A DNA stretch of 47,462 bases from Candidatus Azobacteroides sp. (GTDB lineage: Bacteria; Bacteroidota; Bacteroidia; Bacteroidales; WRGA01). Location: assembly GCA_021201815.1 (NCBI GenBank), contig JAJQEC010000074.1, forward strand, positions 1-47,462, given 5' to 3'. Every line of letters begins with the position of its first letter. Position 1 is the first letter of the stretch. Under the pieces are notes generated by a model. That model ran no database searches, was not told the DNA's origin, and saw nothing but the letters and a program-made list of their open reading frames with translations. The position numbers and the translations under genes were made by a program. Of this stretch, positions 9,504-17,667 are shown piece after piece.

Positions 9504-10256
9504 ATGAGTATATTGGAAATAAAAGATTTACATGCTTCCATTAACGGAAAAGAGATATTAAAAGGGATCAATCTGACGGTAAATCCCGGAGAAGTCCATG
9601 CCATCATGGGGCCTAACGGGTCAGGTAAAAGTACGTTGTCTTCCGTACTGGCAGGAAATCCGGCTTTTGAAGTAACATCAGGCGAAGTGACTTTTAACGG
9701 CAAAGATTTACTTGAAATGTCTCCGGAAGCCCGTTCCTGTGAAGGTCTATTCCTCAGTTTCCAGTATCCGGTGGAGATTCCGGGGGTAAGCATGGTCAAT
9801 TTTATGCGTACAGCCGTTAATGAACACCGTAAATACAAAGGACTTGCTCCGTTGTCAGCTTCTGACTTCCTGCGCATGATCCGGGAAAAACAACAACTGG
9901 TGGAAATGGATAGTAAATTGACCAACCGTTCTGTCAATGAAGGTTTTTCCGGTGGCGAAAAGAAGAAAAACGAGATTTTCCAGATGGCCATGCTGGAACC
10001 GGTTCTCTCTATTCTGGACGAGACAGACAGCGGGCTGGATATCGACGCGTTGCGTATTGTAGCCAATGGGGTAAATAAACTGAAAACACCTCAGAATGCA
10101 ACGATCCTGATTACCCATTACCAGCGTTTATTGGATTATATCACACCGGATGTGGTGCATGTCCTTTATAAAGGCCGCATCGTCAAAACTGCCGGAAAGG
10201 AACTGGCACTGGAACTGGAAGCAAAAGGCTACGACTGGATTAAGGAGGGAATTTAA
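9504..10256 (+). CDS. sufC: Fe-S cluster assembly ATPase SufC
   Basis: This 250-residue ABC ATPase is the standard length for SufC, which dimerises on SufB and SufD and drives cluster assembly. Walker [10 protein letters not shown] is at about residues 34-42. The SufC-specific signature [13 protein letters not shown] is at about 145-157, directly followed by Walker [15 protein letters not shown]. The D-loop and switch His ([13 protein letters not shown]) are intact. The downstream partner sufD, normally adjacent in Bacteroidales, is not found; a terminator follows 72 bp after the stop codon. Confidence 0.97.
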   Translation: MSILEIKDLHASINGKEILKGINLTVNPGEVHAIMGPNGSGKSTLSSVLAGNPAFEVTSGEVTFNGKDLLEMSPEARSCEGLFLSFQYPVEIPGVSMVNFMRTAVNEHRKYKGLAPLSASDFLRMIREKQQLVEMDSKLTNRSVNEGFSGGEKKKNEIFQMAMLEPVLSILDETDSGLDIDALRIVANGVNKLKTPQNATILITHYQRLLDYITPDVVHVLYKGRIVKTAGKELALELEAKGYDWIKEGI

Positions 10257-10328
10257 TCATGTGCCAGTATGATTTATAGTAATAAAATAATTGGTTACTA
10301 ATTTGAAAGATTGGTAATTTTAAGGATT

Positions 10329-10377
10329 GCCACAATGGAAGTTTCGGCATGACCGAATATTTCATTGTGGCTTTTTC
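10329..10377 (+). terminator. Rho-independent terminator after sufC
   Basis: GCCACAATG (10329-10337) pairs with CATTGTGGC (10363-10371), with an inner TTCGG/CCGAA stem, and is followed by TTTTTC. It closes the suf transcript directly after sufC. Confidence 0.85.
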
Positions 10378-10837
10378 TTATCTCCTGAATATTCGTTTTC
10401 TTTTCCTTTTGATTGAGTTTATGTATTCCTTTCTGATTGAGAATTTCTTTCCAATAAAATTATTCAGTCTTCCATTTATTCTATAATACTGCTAAATAGT
10501 CTCTTGTCTCTTCGTGTTTTTTACTTATCTCTTTGATTTCTATAATGTATTTCCGTAATTAATCGATGTTCGGGGAATTAATCTTCATACTTTCATGAAT
10601 GTGTAACGGGTTTGGTTTTATAATTCAAAAGGATTGGTTTTGTGATTTCTAGGAAAGAAGGTGTGGTAATAGTTTTTATGTGGGATGCTAAAAAATGGTG
10701 GGCTGGGTTGGGTTCTTGGCGGGAATGGAGCAGAAAGTAGCTGGAGAAAGTCAGTCTGCTATAGGCGTAAAGGTGAATGTGATTGTGAAGGAGGGGTTGT
10801 TGGTAGTTGAAAGGGTGAGGAAGTAAATACGTCCTAA
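10378..10837. other. Non-coding stretch at the left edge of the accessory island
   Basis: No ORF with coding character is visible. The first part is T-rich, and around 10680-10825 it becomes G-rich and purine-rich on the plus strand (GGTGGGCTGGGTTGGGTTC). It may hold decayed sequence at the junction between the core suf locus and the inserted island. No tRNA or clear attachment repeat was found. Confidence 0.5.
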
Positions 10838-10897
10838 TAAAGTAAACTAAACAGTTGTAATAGAACCTCGTCTCTTGAACCTATTTAGTTTACTTTA
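10838..10897 (-). terminator. 14-bp perfect inverted repeat downstream of the radical SAM gene
   Basis: TAAAGTAAACTAAA (10838-10851) is exactly complementary to TTTAGTTTACTTTA (10884-10897), with a 32-nt loop. It lies 20 bp past the stop codon of the minus-strand operon. A terminator for that operon is the simplest reading, but the perfect arms could equally be a recombination or insertion scar at the island edge. Confidence 0.6.
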
Positions 10898-10916
10898 CTT
10901 ATTCATAAACTTTTAT

Positions 10917-12869
10917 TTACTTTTTATTCTTTCTTAATTTATAGGTTGGATTTTTATCATATTCCTGTTTAAGATTATACAATTCTGTATCAGGTGTAAT
11001 AATATCTTTTCTGTAGTTTGTATAAAAGTTTAATAATCTTGCAATTTGAGGATGGCTATTTTCTATGGGAGTAGTTCCGAAATTATTGTTGTGAATGATA
11101 GATAAGGTATACTGCCAGTCTTTTTCATCTAAGTCCTGTTTACATCCACTCCAACAATCTCTCCAGTTTTGGGTAGATGCTTCATGTCCGATTTCTTCCA
11201 ACCATTCAAAAAAATATCTATAAAGGATAAATGTTTCAGGCATTTCCAGTAATTCCAAAAATTCTTTTTCAGTTTTACCAAAAGCTTTGTGAAAAAAGGT
11301 TTTTCCCCGACCAATTTTACCTTTTGTACTGTTTAATATAGCTTGTACAGCACGGATATATTTCCTGTTCCAATGTTTGCCTATATAATCTCTGTTGTGA
11401 CTATATTCTCCAAAAATAGGGTGATATTTCATGGGAAAAGAATAAATATTAATACTTAATTCTTCACATAATTCAATATTTATCTTTAATCGTTCATATA
11501 AATCAATAGGTTTGTCATTATAATTATAGAGTAAATAGTTAGAAAAATCTTTAATTCCAACATTTTTACTCATACGTATAGCTCTGTCATATTCTTCGTG
11601 ATTTCTTATATTATCAAAGGCTATACGTAAGGGACGAATGTTAATTTTTCCTAATAATTCTACTTTTTCTTCATTAAATAAGCGGGCATCTACTCCTTGA
11701 TTAAAATCTACAAAGCGAAGCTTTGAGCTAGCTTTGTAATGCTTTCTATATATATCTTTTATTTCCTCATAAGCTTGTAATAGATTTTCTTTTTTAGAAG
11801 TCAATAATTTGAGAATGTGATATTGTTTAAATATTTTATAAACTTCATAAGACTCCTCTTTATCTTTCAATTTTTTATAAAAAGAAAATAACAAAGACTG
11901 GGTTTTACGAATATATGCACGGTCATTAACTCCTTCTTTCAGATTACGAATGGCAATTGCTAGATGGTCTACCTGAGTATATTTAGCTCCTTTGCTAAAA
12001 CCACAATCAATAATGTTTTGTATTATTTCGGGAAGATCGTCGGAGGCTAAAATGTTATTATCCATTAATAATAAATCTTTCTGATCTCCATATATTTTTC
12101 TTACTTCTTCGATACGTTCTTTTAAGGGAATGTAAGGGATATAATTGGGCTCAAGAATAGGTACTGCACAAAATGAACATTTCCGGATGCAACCTCGGGT
12201 AGTATACCCATAGAAAGCATTTGTCATTGGATATTTGTACTCTATTTCGTCTAATATGGAATAATCTAAGGGAAGATTGTCGATGATATCTAGATTTCCC
12301 TCGTCTAACTGTCCGGGTGTATTCAATATTCCTTTGTAAGGTTCAATTCCGGTAGCGTTTCTTAGTTCCTCTGTCTGGATAGAGGCTAATACACCTCCTA
12401 CCATTAATAATCCGTCGGGCTTAACTAAAGTCTTTGCAAAATTAATGGTTTCAATGGTGATATTCCAGTAAAAGGTAAATAAGGTTGTGACAAAAACCCG
12501 GTCCCAATCAGGATTTCTTTCATATTCTCTTCTCCAATAATAATCCTTGTAGTTTATCAGCCATTGGGTTAAAACAATCTCTAATTCAGATTTATCTAAC
12601 TGTAAAGCCACTAGATATTCCCTTTTTCTTGTTCGTATAAAATCTACAATGATATCTTTCCGGATATACCAATCAATTGTATCGTCTATTTCCGTTAATT
12701 TCTTAATGCATTTATCTGCAATTTGCTCTATTATGAATTGTTTTAAATTCCCTTTGTAAAATACGACATTGTCTCCCATTCGTTTATGGTAAGTCGCTAT
12801 TTTCATTAAGCCTATGGGTGGATATTTATTTGCATAATTTGGCTCTAAAAGCAATATGTTTCTTGCCAT
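10917..12869 (-). CDS. Radical SAM protein with degenerate B12-binding-like N-terminus, fourth gene of a HerA-NurA operon
   Basis: This 650-residue enzyme carries the radical SAM motif CIRKCSFC (Cys about 227, 231 and 234, CxxxCxxC) after TTRG. It should therefore bind a [4Fe-4S] cluster and cleave S-adenosylmethionine. The N-terminus (ILLLEPNYANKYPPIGLMKIATYHKRMG) resembles the Rossmann part of B12-dependent radical SAM proteins. The cobalamin-binding DxHxxG is not visible, so B12 use is doubtful. Residues 250-560 contain long helical insertions, and a second core segment (LRFVDFNQGVDARLF, about 380) completes the barrel. Its ATG overlaps the stop codon of the GHKL gene by one base (TAATG), which suggests translational coupling. 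The substrate is unknown: nucleic acid, nucleotide or peptide are all possible. The AT-rich codon use differs from the suf genes. Confidence 0.88.
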   Translation of the reverse strand: MARNILLLEPNYANKYPPIGLMKIATYHKRMGDNVVFYKGNLKQFIIEQIADKCIKKLTEIDDTIDWYIRKDIIVDFIRTRKREYLVALQLDKSELEIVLTQWLINYKDYYWRREYERNPDWDRVFVTTLFTFYWNITIETINFAKTLVKPDGLLMVGGVLASIQTEELRNATGIEPYKGILNTPGQLDEGNLDIIDNLPLDYSILDEIEYKYPMTNAFYGYTTRGCIRKCSFCAVPILEPNYIPYIPLKERIEEVRKIYGDQKDLLLMDNNILASDDLPEIIQNIIDCGFSKGAKYTQVDHLAIAIRNLKEGVNDRAYIRKTQSLLFSFYKKLKDKEESYEVYKIFKQYHILKLLTSKKENLLQAYEEIKDIYRKHYKASSKLRFVDFNQGVDARLFNEEKVELLGKINIRPLRIAFDNIRNHEEYDRAIRMSKNVGIKDFSNYLLYNYNDKPIDLYERLKINIELCEELSINIYSFPMKYHPIFGEYSHNRDYIGKHWNRKYIRAVQAILNSTKGKIGRGKTFFHKAFGKTEKEFLELLEMPETFILYRYFFEWLEEIGHEASTQNWRDCWSGCKQDLDEKDWQYTLSIIHNNNFGTTPIENSHPQIARLLNFYTNYRKDIITPDTELYNLKQEYDKNPTYKLRKNKK

Positions 12870-14419
12870 TATTTTTTATTAAGCTCCTTTACGACCAACT
12901 TTTTAAGTTCTTCAATTAATTTTTTGTCATCTTCTCTGGGACATTTTTTTACCATTATTGAAAATACTTGTCTTAGTAAGTCTTTATCGTGTTTTGAATA
13001 ATTTGTCAGATTATCTACAATATCTTTTTCTTCTGTTTCTGTATTTTGATTATCCTTTTTGTCTAACGAGGATAACGTGGTTGTATTTGTTACTGCAGCA
13101 TATGAAGAACTGTTTTTATAGTTCTTTACTAATTTCCTTTTATAGATATTTATTATTGTTTGCCCAACATTATTCTGTGCATTTTTAGATTTTTCTATCT
13201 TTTCTAATTTCAATTCAGCTTCCTTAACTTTATCAACAGTAACTTGTCCTGTATTTTCGTACTTTCTGGCATCTGCTACTTTCTCAACGGCTTTTTTAAC
13301 ATCGTTAGCAAGATGATATAGTTTTTTCAGCTCATCAAAATGTTTTTTTAAATGAACTTTAAGCCTTTCTGCTTCTGGGGTAGGAGCTAAACCACTTCGA
13401 GAGCCCTCTGGATTTAAATTTTCATGGACTGCATGCAATTCTCCAACAAAATAATTATTACCTCGAGACTCACTAAAATACTGATTTAATATATCTGGGC
13501 CTCCTACAAGAATATTGTGTTTTCGTAATCTTATTCCTCTGTTTTTTACAGAAGGAGGAATAGCTCTGGTAAATTCTGTAATTCCATACCATCCCCATGC
13601 TAATAACCCATAATCGTCATCTGTAATGCTGAAACATTTTAATGAATGGATTTCGTCTTCTGTACCTTCTACTTTAAGGTTATATGTTTTACGAATGTCA
13701 ACATTTTTATTTACCGATATCTTATATGATTTAATTTGATTATTAAATTCTTCAAATTCTTCTTTAAAAGATGGTTTTACCAATTTTGATTTAAATGGCA
13801 TTGTGTAATCTATGGGAGCCACTTGTTTCAAATAATCACAAATTTGAGTTTCATTTAATAGTTCCGGATACTCTCTCCGTACTCCTTTTAAGGTGGCACA
13901 AAAGTAATGTTTATCTTCTGTTTCGTCAAATGTTTTTATTGCTGTTATTGCATCTATTACCTCTGTTGCGCAACTATGATCTTTTTTATCGTCAATAATT
14001 CTCTGGGCTTTTTCTACATCAAAGGTAATTTCAGTTGCAATAGCTTCTCCTTTATAAGAAGTTTTAAAGGTTAATTCCCTACAATAACCGGCTCCTACTA
14101 ATCTTCCAATTCCATAAAAACCAATTGTATCTACTCCATCTTTATCTGAGTCAGCTATATCTTTTAATTTATGTGCAACTTCGTCAGTTTTTATTCCGGT
14201 TCCGTTATCAGTTATTTTGACAACTGCATTTTTTGAGTCTATTTTTATATAGATATGTCCTTCTTTATTAGATATTATTCCTTCCCTAACCGCATCGTTG
14301 ATGGAGTCACATGCGTTTTGAATGTATTCCCGGTAAATCGTTTTACAATCAGGATACATTGAAAACATTAATATTTTTAATATATTTTTTCCAATTCTTG
14401 TTTTATGTTCGTTTTCCAT
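12869..14419 (-). CDS. GHKL (Hsp90/MutL/MORC-type) ATPase, third gene of the operon
   Basis: This 516-residue protein has the Bergerat fold in its first 200 residues. The N box is EYIQNACDSI (Glu about 31, Asn 35, Asp 38), the G1 box DNGTGI (about 71-76) and the G2 region GFYGIGRLVGA (about 100-110). The layout is closest to the Hsp90/MORC type, in which ATP binding drives dimer closure. Residues about 375-420 look coiled-coil (VKEAELKLEKIEKS). The C-terminal 100 residues are polar and charged (KDKDLLRQVFSIMVKKCPREDD). It lies 9 bp downstream of the HerA-like gene and overlaps the radical SAM gene by one base. In defence islands such ATPases often act as sensors or switches; that role here is inferred from the neighbours. 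Confidence 0.87.
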   Translation of the reverse strand: MENEHKTRIGKNILKILMFSMYPDCKTIYREYIQNACDSINDAVREGIISNKEGHIYIKIDSKNAVVKITDNGTGIKTDEVAHKLKDIADSDKDGVDTIGFYGIGRLVGAGYCRELTFKTSYKGEAIATEITFDVEKAQRIIDDKKDHSCATEVIDAITAIKTFDETEDKHYFCATLKGVRREYPELLNETQICDYLKQVAPIDYTMPFKSKLVKPSFKEEFEEFNNQIKSYKISVNKNVDIRKTYNLKVEGTEDEIHSLKCFSITDDDYGLLAWGWYGITEFTRAIPPSVKNRGIRLRKHNILVGGPDILNQYFSESRGNNYFVGELHAVHENLNPEGSRSGLAPTPEAERLKVHLKKHFDELKKLYHLANDVKKAVEKVADARKYENTGQVTVDKVKEAELKLEKIEKSKNAQNNVGQTIINIYKRKLVKNYKNSSSYAAVTNTTTLSSLDKKDNQNTETEEKDIVDNLTNYSKHDKDLLRQVFSIMVKKCPREDDKKLIEELKKLVVKELNKK

Positions 14420-14428
14420 AGGTAAATT

Positions 14429-16108
14429 TTATCCGTTGGGGAATTGCTTGTATAAAGGTTTAGGGAATTTTATATTGACAATTGACCGAAGAGCCGGATT
14501 TGAAATAATATATTCACCGGGTGTTAGTCGAGTCATCATATTCTGATATACTTTAGGAATATAGCGATAATCTGGTTTAGATACTTCAATGGCATTTGTT
14601 CTTCCATAAGCCTGTGTGGCACAATTTCCTTTAACACGATCATGGATAGCGCTCCGGAATTGTTCTACTGAAAATAGAATAATACCTAAGGAACGTCCTC
14701 TTTCTGCAATATCTAATAGTTGCCGTAGAATAGGAGAGTTTTTTGGAATATCTGTGGATGCATATTTATTTAGTTCATCGACAAACATAATTACCTTGTC
14801 TGGTATATTGTCTCTCTCGTTTCCTAATTTCATCTCATAGATTGCACGGGCTACATCTCCAAAAACAAAACTTTGGGTGCTTTCATCCAGGCGAGCGATA
14901 TCAATTACCATTACCTGGTTTGCTGTTAACTTTTCTGAAATTTCTTTTGTTAAATTGACTTCTTTCTTATCTATATGTATGGTTTGATGAAATATTGGAT
15001 TTTTAATAGCCTTACTAATACAACGTTTGAATTTACGCCAGCTACTTACTTGTATCTCATTTTTATCTCCTCCACCAGAGGCTGTTTTTGTACAATTATC
15101 AATTTGTTCTACTAGCGTTTTCCATTTATTAATTCCTTTAAAATTGCCTCTTTCATCCATAATAAAATTAGCACAACTTTCTAATGTTCCGCTACTATCA
15201 TCTTCATTGGCCAATAAAAGATCTAGCTTTTCCTTTGTCTTTTCAAATGTATATTTATAAGAAAAGGCTTTTCCTAAATCTTTTTGATGTTTTACATCAG
15301 CTGGAGTAGCATATGATTGTACTTCTTCTTGTTTTGTATCTTGTGAATATGGATAATAGTAATGTACATTTTTAAAGGGTTCAACAGATAATCCTAATGA
15401 TTTATAGATTTCTTTTTCCTTTTTAGACAGTTCTTTATTCGGCTCATCTATTGCCATTAAATCGCGACCTTTTACATTAAAGAATACAAAGGCTACACTT
15501 TTTTCATTTTCATCTTTAAATTTGTGTTGAAGTGCATTTAATAAGAACATTGAATAGGACGTTTTGGCTGCTAAACCAGAAATTCCGGATATATTTATAT
15601 GTGCTCCGTCCGGACCAATAAGAAAGTGTGAGTTTAATTCTACTTTAACTTGTTTAGTCTTTTCTCCTTTATACATTTCCAGATATCCACATACTAGCGG
15701 ATTTTTGACATTATCCAGTCCTAATGCTGTTTTTATATCTTTTTCATTACAAAGCAAAACCTGTTTTCCGTTTAAAACCGGAGTGTAGATATTATCGGTA
15801 TTACATATAACTCTTGCTTTTACGTAATTCATACCCAACCTATTCATGTTCCCAATGTCTTTATCCATTTCCCCAAAATCACTGGATATATAGCTTGTGA
15901 AATGACTTGTAGCATCAGTTACATGGTTGATTTCTTCCACTACACCGTATGTTATAGATGCTTCCTTTTCGTTTGGGCTTACATGTTCTACTTTAACAAT
16001 ATCAAAAGGGCTTAATATTCTTCCTTTATCAGTCCAAAAATAAAATTCATCAATTGTAGATGGATTTTTTTCTGTTGCGGATATTTTCCCTATTACATCC
16101 ATATCCAT
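14429..16108 (-). CDS. HerA-like (DUF87/FtsK-HerA superfamily) ATPase
   Basis: This 559-residue protein has an N-terminal HAS-barrel-like region (about residues 5-150, with DIVKVEHV and SITYGVVEEI). A hexameric-motor ATPase core follows. The P-loop GISGLAAKTS (about 175-184) has Ala where Gly normally precedes the Lys. Walker B VIMFVDELN is at about 439-447. Near the C-terminus, ERGRSLGIILFSVEQF and GNCATQAYGRTN match the sensor and arginine-finger region of HerA. HerA motors pump DNA and work with the NurA nuclease in end resection. Here the NurA-like gene ends 1 bp before this start, which strongly supports a HerA-NurA pair. It could be a divergent DUF87 ATPase working in a different complex. 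Confidence 0.88.
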   Translation of the reverse strand: MDMDVIGKISATEKNPSTIDEFYFWTDKGRILSPFDIVKVEHVSPNEKEASITYGVVEEINHVTDATSHFTSYISSDFGEMDKDIGNMNRLGMNYVKARVICNTDNIYTPVLNGKQVLLCNEKDIKTALGLDNVKNPLVCGYLEMYKGEKTKQVKVELNSHFLIGPDGAHINISGISGLAAKTSYSMFLLNALQHKFKDENEKSVAFVFFNVKGRDLMAIDEPNKELSKKEKEIYKSLGLSVEPFKNVHYYYPYSQDTKQEEVQSYATPADVKHQKDLGKAFSYKYTFEKTKEKLDLLLANEDDSSGTLESCANFIMDERGNFKGINKWKTLVEQIDNCTKTASGGGDKNEIQVSSWRKFKRCISKAIKNPIFHQTIHIDKKEVNLTKEISEKLTANQVMVIDIARLDESTQSFVFGDVARAIYEMKLGNERDNIPDKVIMFVDELNKYASTDIPKNSPILRQLLDIAERGRSLGIILFSVEQFRSAIHDRVKGNCATQAYGRTNAIEVSKPDYRYIPKVYQNMMTRLTPGEYIISNPALRSIVNIKFPKPLYKQFPNG

Positions 16109-16109
16109 A

Positions 16110-17273
16110 TTAAAAGAGGTTTAAAATTATATTATTATCCATGTAGTGAGACTTACAGAAAGACTCAGTTAGGAAAACCGGATATAAATGATTGGCCCAT
16201 CTTGTGTCTGCTCCATAGCAAACCGGATATGCTTCATTTATTAGGTTGGCACTTATTGTGTTTATCAGATCAGTATCTAGTAGTTGATTTCCCAACATAA
16301 CCATTTCTACTTTTACAATATCTGAAAAATGTGTTTCCCGGAATTCTTTTCTGCGAAGCCTTAAATACCAGACGGCAAAGTTAATATCGTCAGTGGTGGA
16401 ATATTTGTATGCTTTTGTTCTTTCAAAAGGCCTTAAGTCAGCAATTGTACGTGATAATTTGTCCCCTTCGTAATCTAGTAATAATTCTGGGTCAAATGAC
16501 TTGGAAACACCAACTACATGTTGATAATTAGATCGTAATGCTAGCCATTGTAGTTCTGTAAGATTAGAGAAGCGTGGGTTATATTCTAATGAGCCATCTT
16601 TAATAAGAAAAGCTTCATCATGTAATTTATTTTTGGAACAAAGTTTTGCAACCATGCGTTGTTCTTCATCTGTCATTTCAGCCTGTATTTTTGCTATTGC
16701 ACGGTTTCTGCAATTGTCTTTGTCTTTTAACTCAAATCCATCTGTTTTGTATAATAAAAGTTTATCTAGTTTAATATTTCTTTCCTTAATAAACTCGACA
16801 GTTGATATTTCCTTATTTAGCTGCTCGCGGTAATCCCGTAAAAAGTTTTCTCCTTCATCATTGTCATCAAAATCTTCTGGCAGGGATAATACTATCTTAT
16901 ATTCGAGATCGGTTTTCTTAAATTCATTTCTGCTTCTTCTTTCACAGCAACCTACAACAAATTGACCTGCAACAATTGGAAAGATCTTTGCTCCGATGCC
17001 AATGTCATCTACCTGATAGATACGACGAGAGCCATCTAAAAAATATTTGAATATAGGATATTCTTTGGTTGATACCAGTAAATCGGCAACTGAAACTGTT
17101 TTTTTTCTGCTGTGGTCTGTTTCAGCGAATACACTCTTTTTAAAAGTAGAGATGGGTTTGTCGTCGTAATTTAGGTTATCATTGTTTATTGTGTCCAAAG
17201 AAAATTTTCTTGTTTTGTAACAATAAAATTTCCCATCAGATTTTTCGTGTATAAAGTTAAGGATACGTCCCAT
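16110..17273 (-). CDS. NurA-like nuclease domain protein, first gene of the four-gene operon
   Basis: This 387-residue protein shows the spaced motifs of the NurA/RNase H-fold nuclease family. The first acidic motif is LDGSRR (Asp about 80), the second KDGSLEYN (Asp about 226). A GVSKS segment (Lys about 258) follows, and near the C-terminus AYPVCYGADTRWANHLYPVF (about 348-367) is the typical end of the family. NurA resects DNA 5' ends in complex with a HerA motor, and the HerA-like gene follows after one base. It is longer than archaeal NurA at the N-terminus. A -7-like element lies about 60 bp upstream. The assignment is by motif layout and gene context, so it should be tested by a profile search. 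Confidence 0.75.
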   Translation of the reverse strand: MGRILNFIHEKSDGKFYCYKTRKFSLDTINNDNLNYDDKPISTFKKSVFAETDHSRKKTVSVADLLVSTKEYPIFKYFLDGSRRIYQVDDIGIGAKIFPIVAGQFVVGCCERRSRNEFKKTDLEYKIVLSLPEDFDDNDEGENFLRDYREQLNKEISTVEFIKERNIKLDKLLLYKTDGFELKDKDNCRNRAIAKIQAEMTDEEQRMVAKLCSKNKLHDEAFLIKDGSLEYNPRFSNLTELQWLALRSNYQHVVGVSKSFDPELLLDYEGDKLSRTIADLRPFERTKAYKYSTTDDINFAVWYLRLRRKEFRETHFSDIVKVEMVMLGNQLLDTDLINTISANLINEAYPVCYGADTRWANHLYPVFLTESFCKSHYMDNNIILNLF

Positions 17274-17667
17274 AATTTTTAGATACCAGTGTTGTTCAGG
17301 GTATTTAAATTCTTATCTTAATCAGCATTTGCAAAAATATATAAATTTTTCAATTATCATCAGGAAAGATAAGAAAATGATTGACTTACACTAATATATT
17401 TAGTAATTATTTTTTAGTATATATGATTGGGGAATTAATAAACAGATATTTTATTTAAAGAAGGATTATTGTTTGTCATATTGTTGAAAATAAATATTTT
17501 AATCAAACGTAAATAATAAGATGAATATATTTTTGAAAATAATCTGATTATGTGTGGAGGAATGATTGTTTCAGATACTGAAATGTATATGAAGTGTCTC
17601 GTATTAATTTATATATTTGCATGTCTATCAAATAATGTTAATTAAGCCGTATTGGCGCAATCACCTT
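17274..17667. promoter_or_regulatory. Shared divergent promoter region of the HerA-NurA operon and the McrB gene
   Basis: This AT-rich region has no gene. Facing left, a minus-strand TATTTTTG (17332-17339) matches the Bacteroidetes -7 TAnnTTTG for the nurA-like operon. Facing right, TATATTTG at 17612-17619 matches it for mcrB and would give a leader of about 40 nt to the ATG at 17668. The -33 elements are not clear. Both systems are therefore read from one control region. Confidence 0.45.

Noticed and set aside
17617-17667. Upstream TTG start for the McrB-type gene
   Set aside because: The TTG overlaps the TATATTTG -7-like element, and the family similarity starts after the ATG at 17668.
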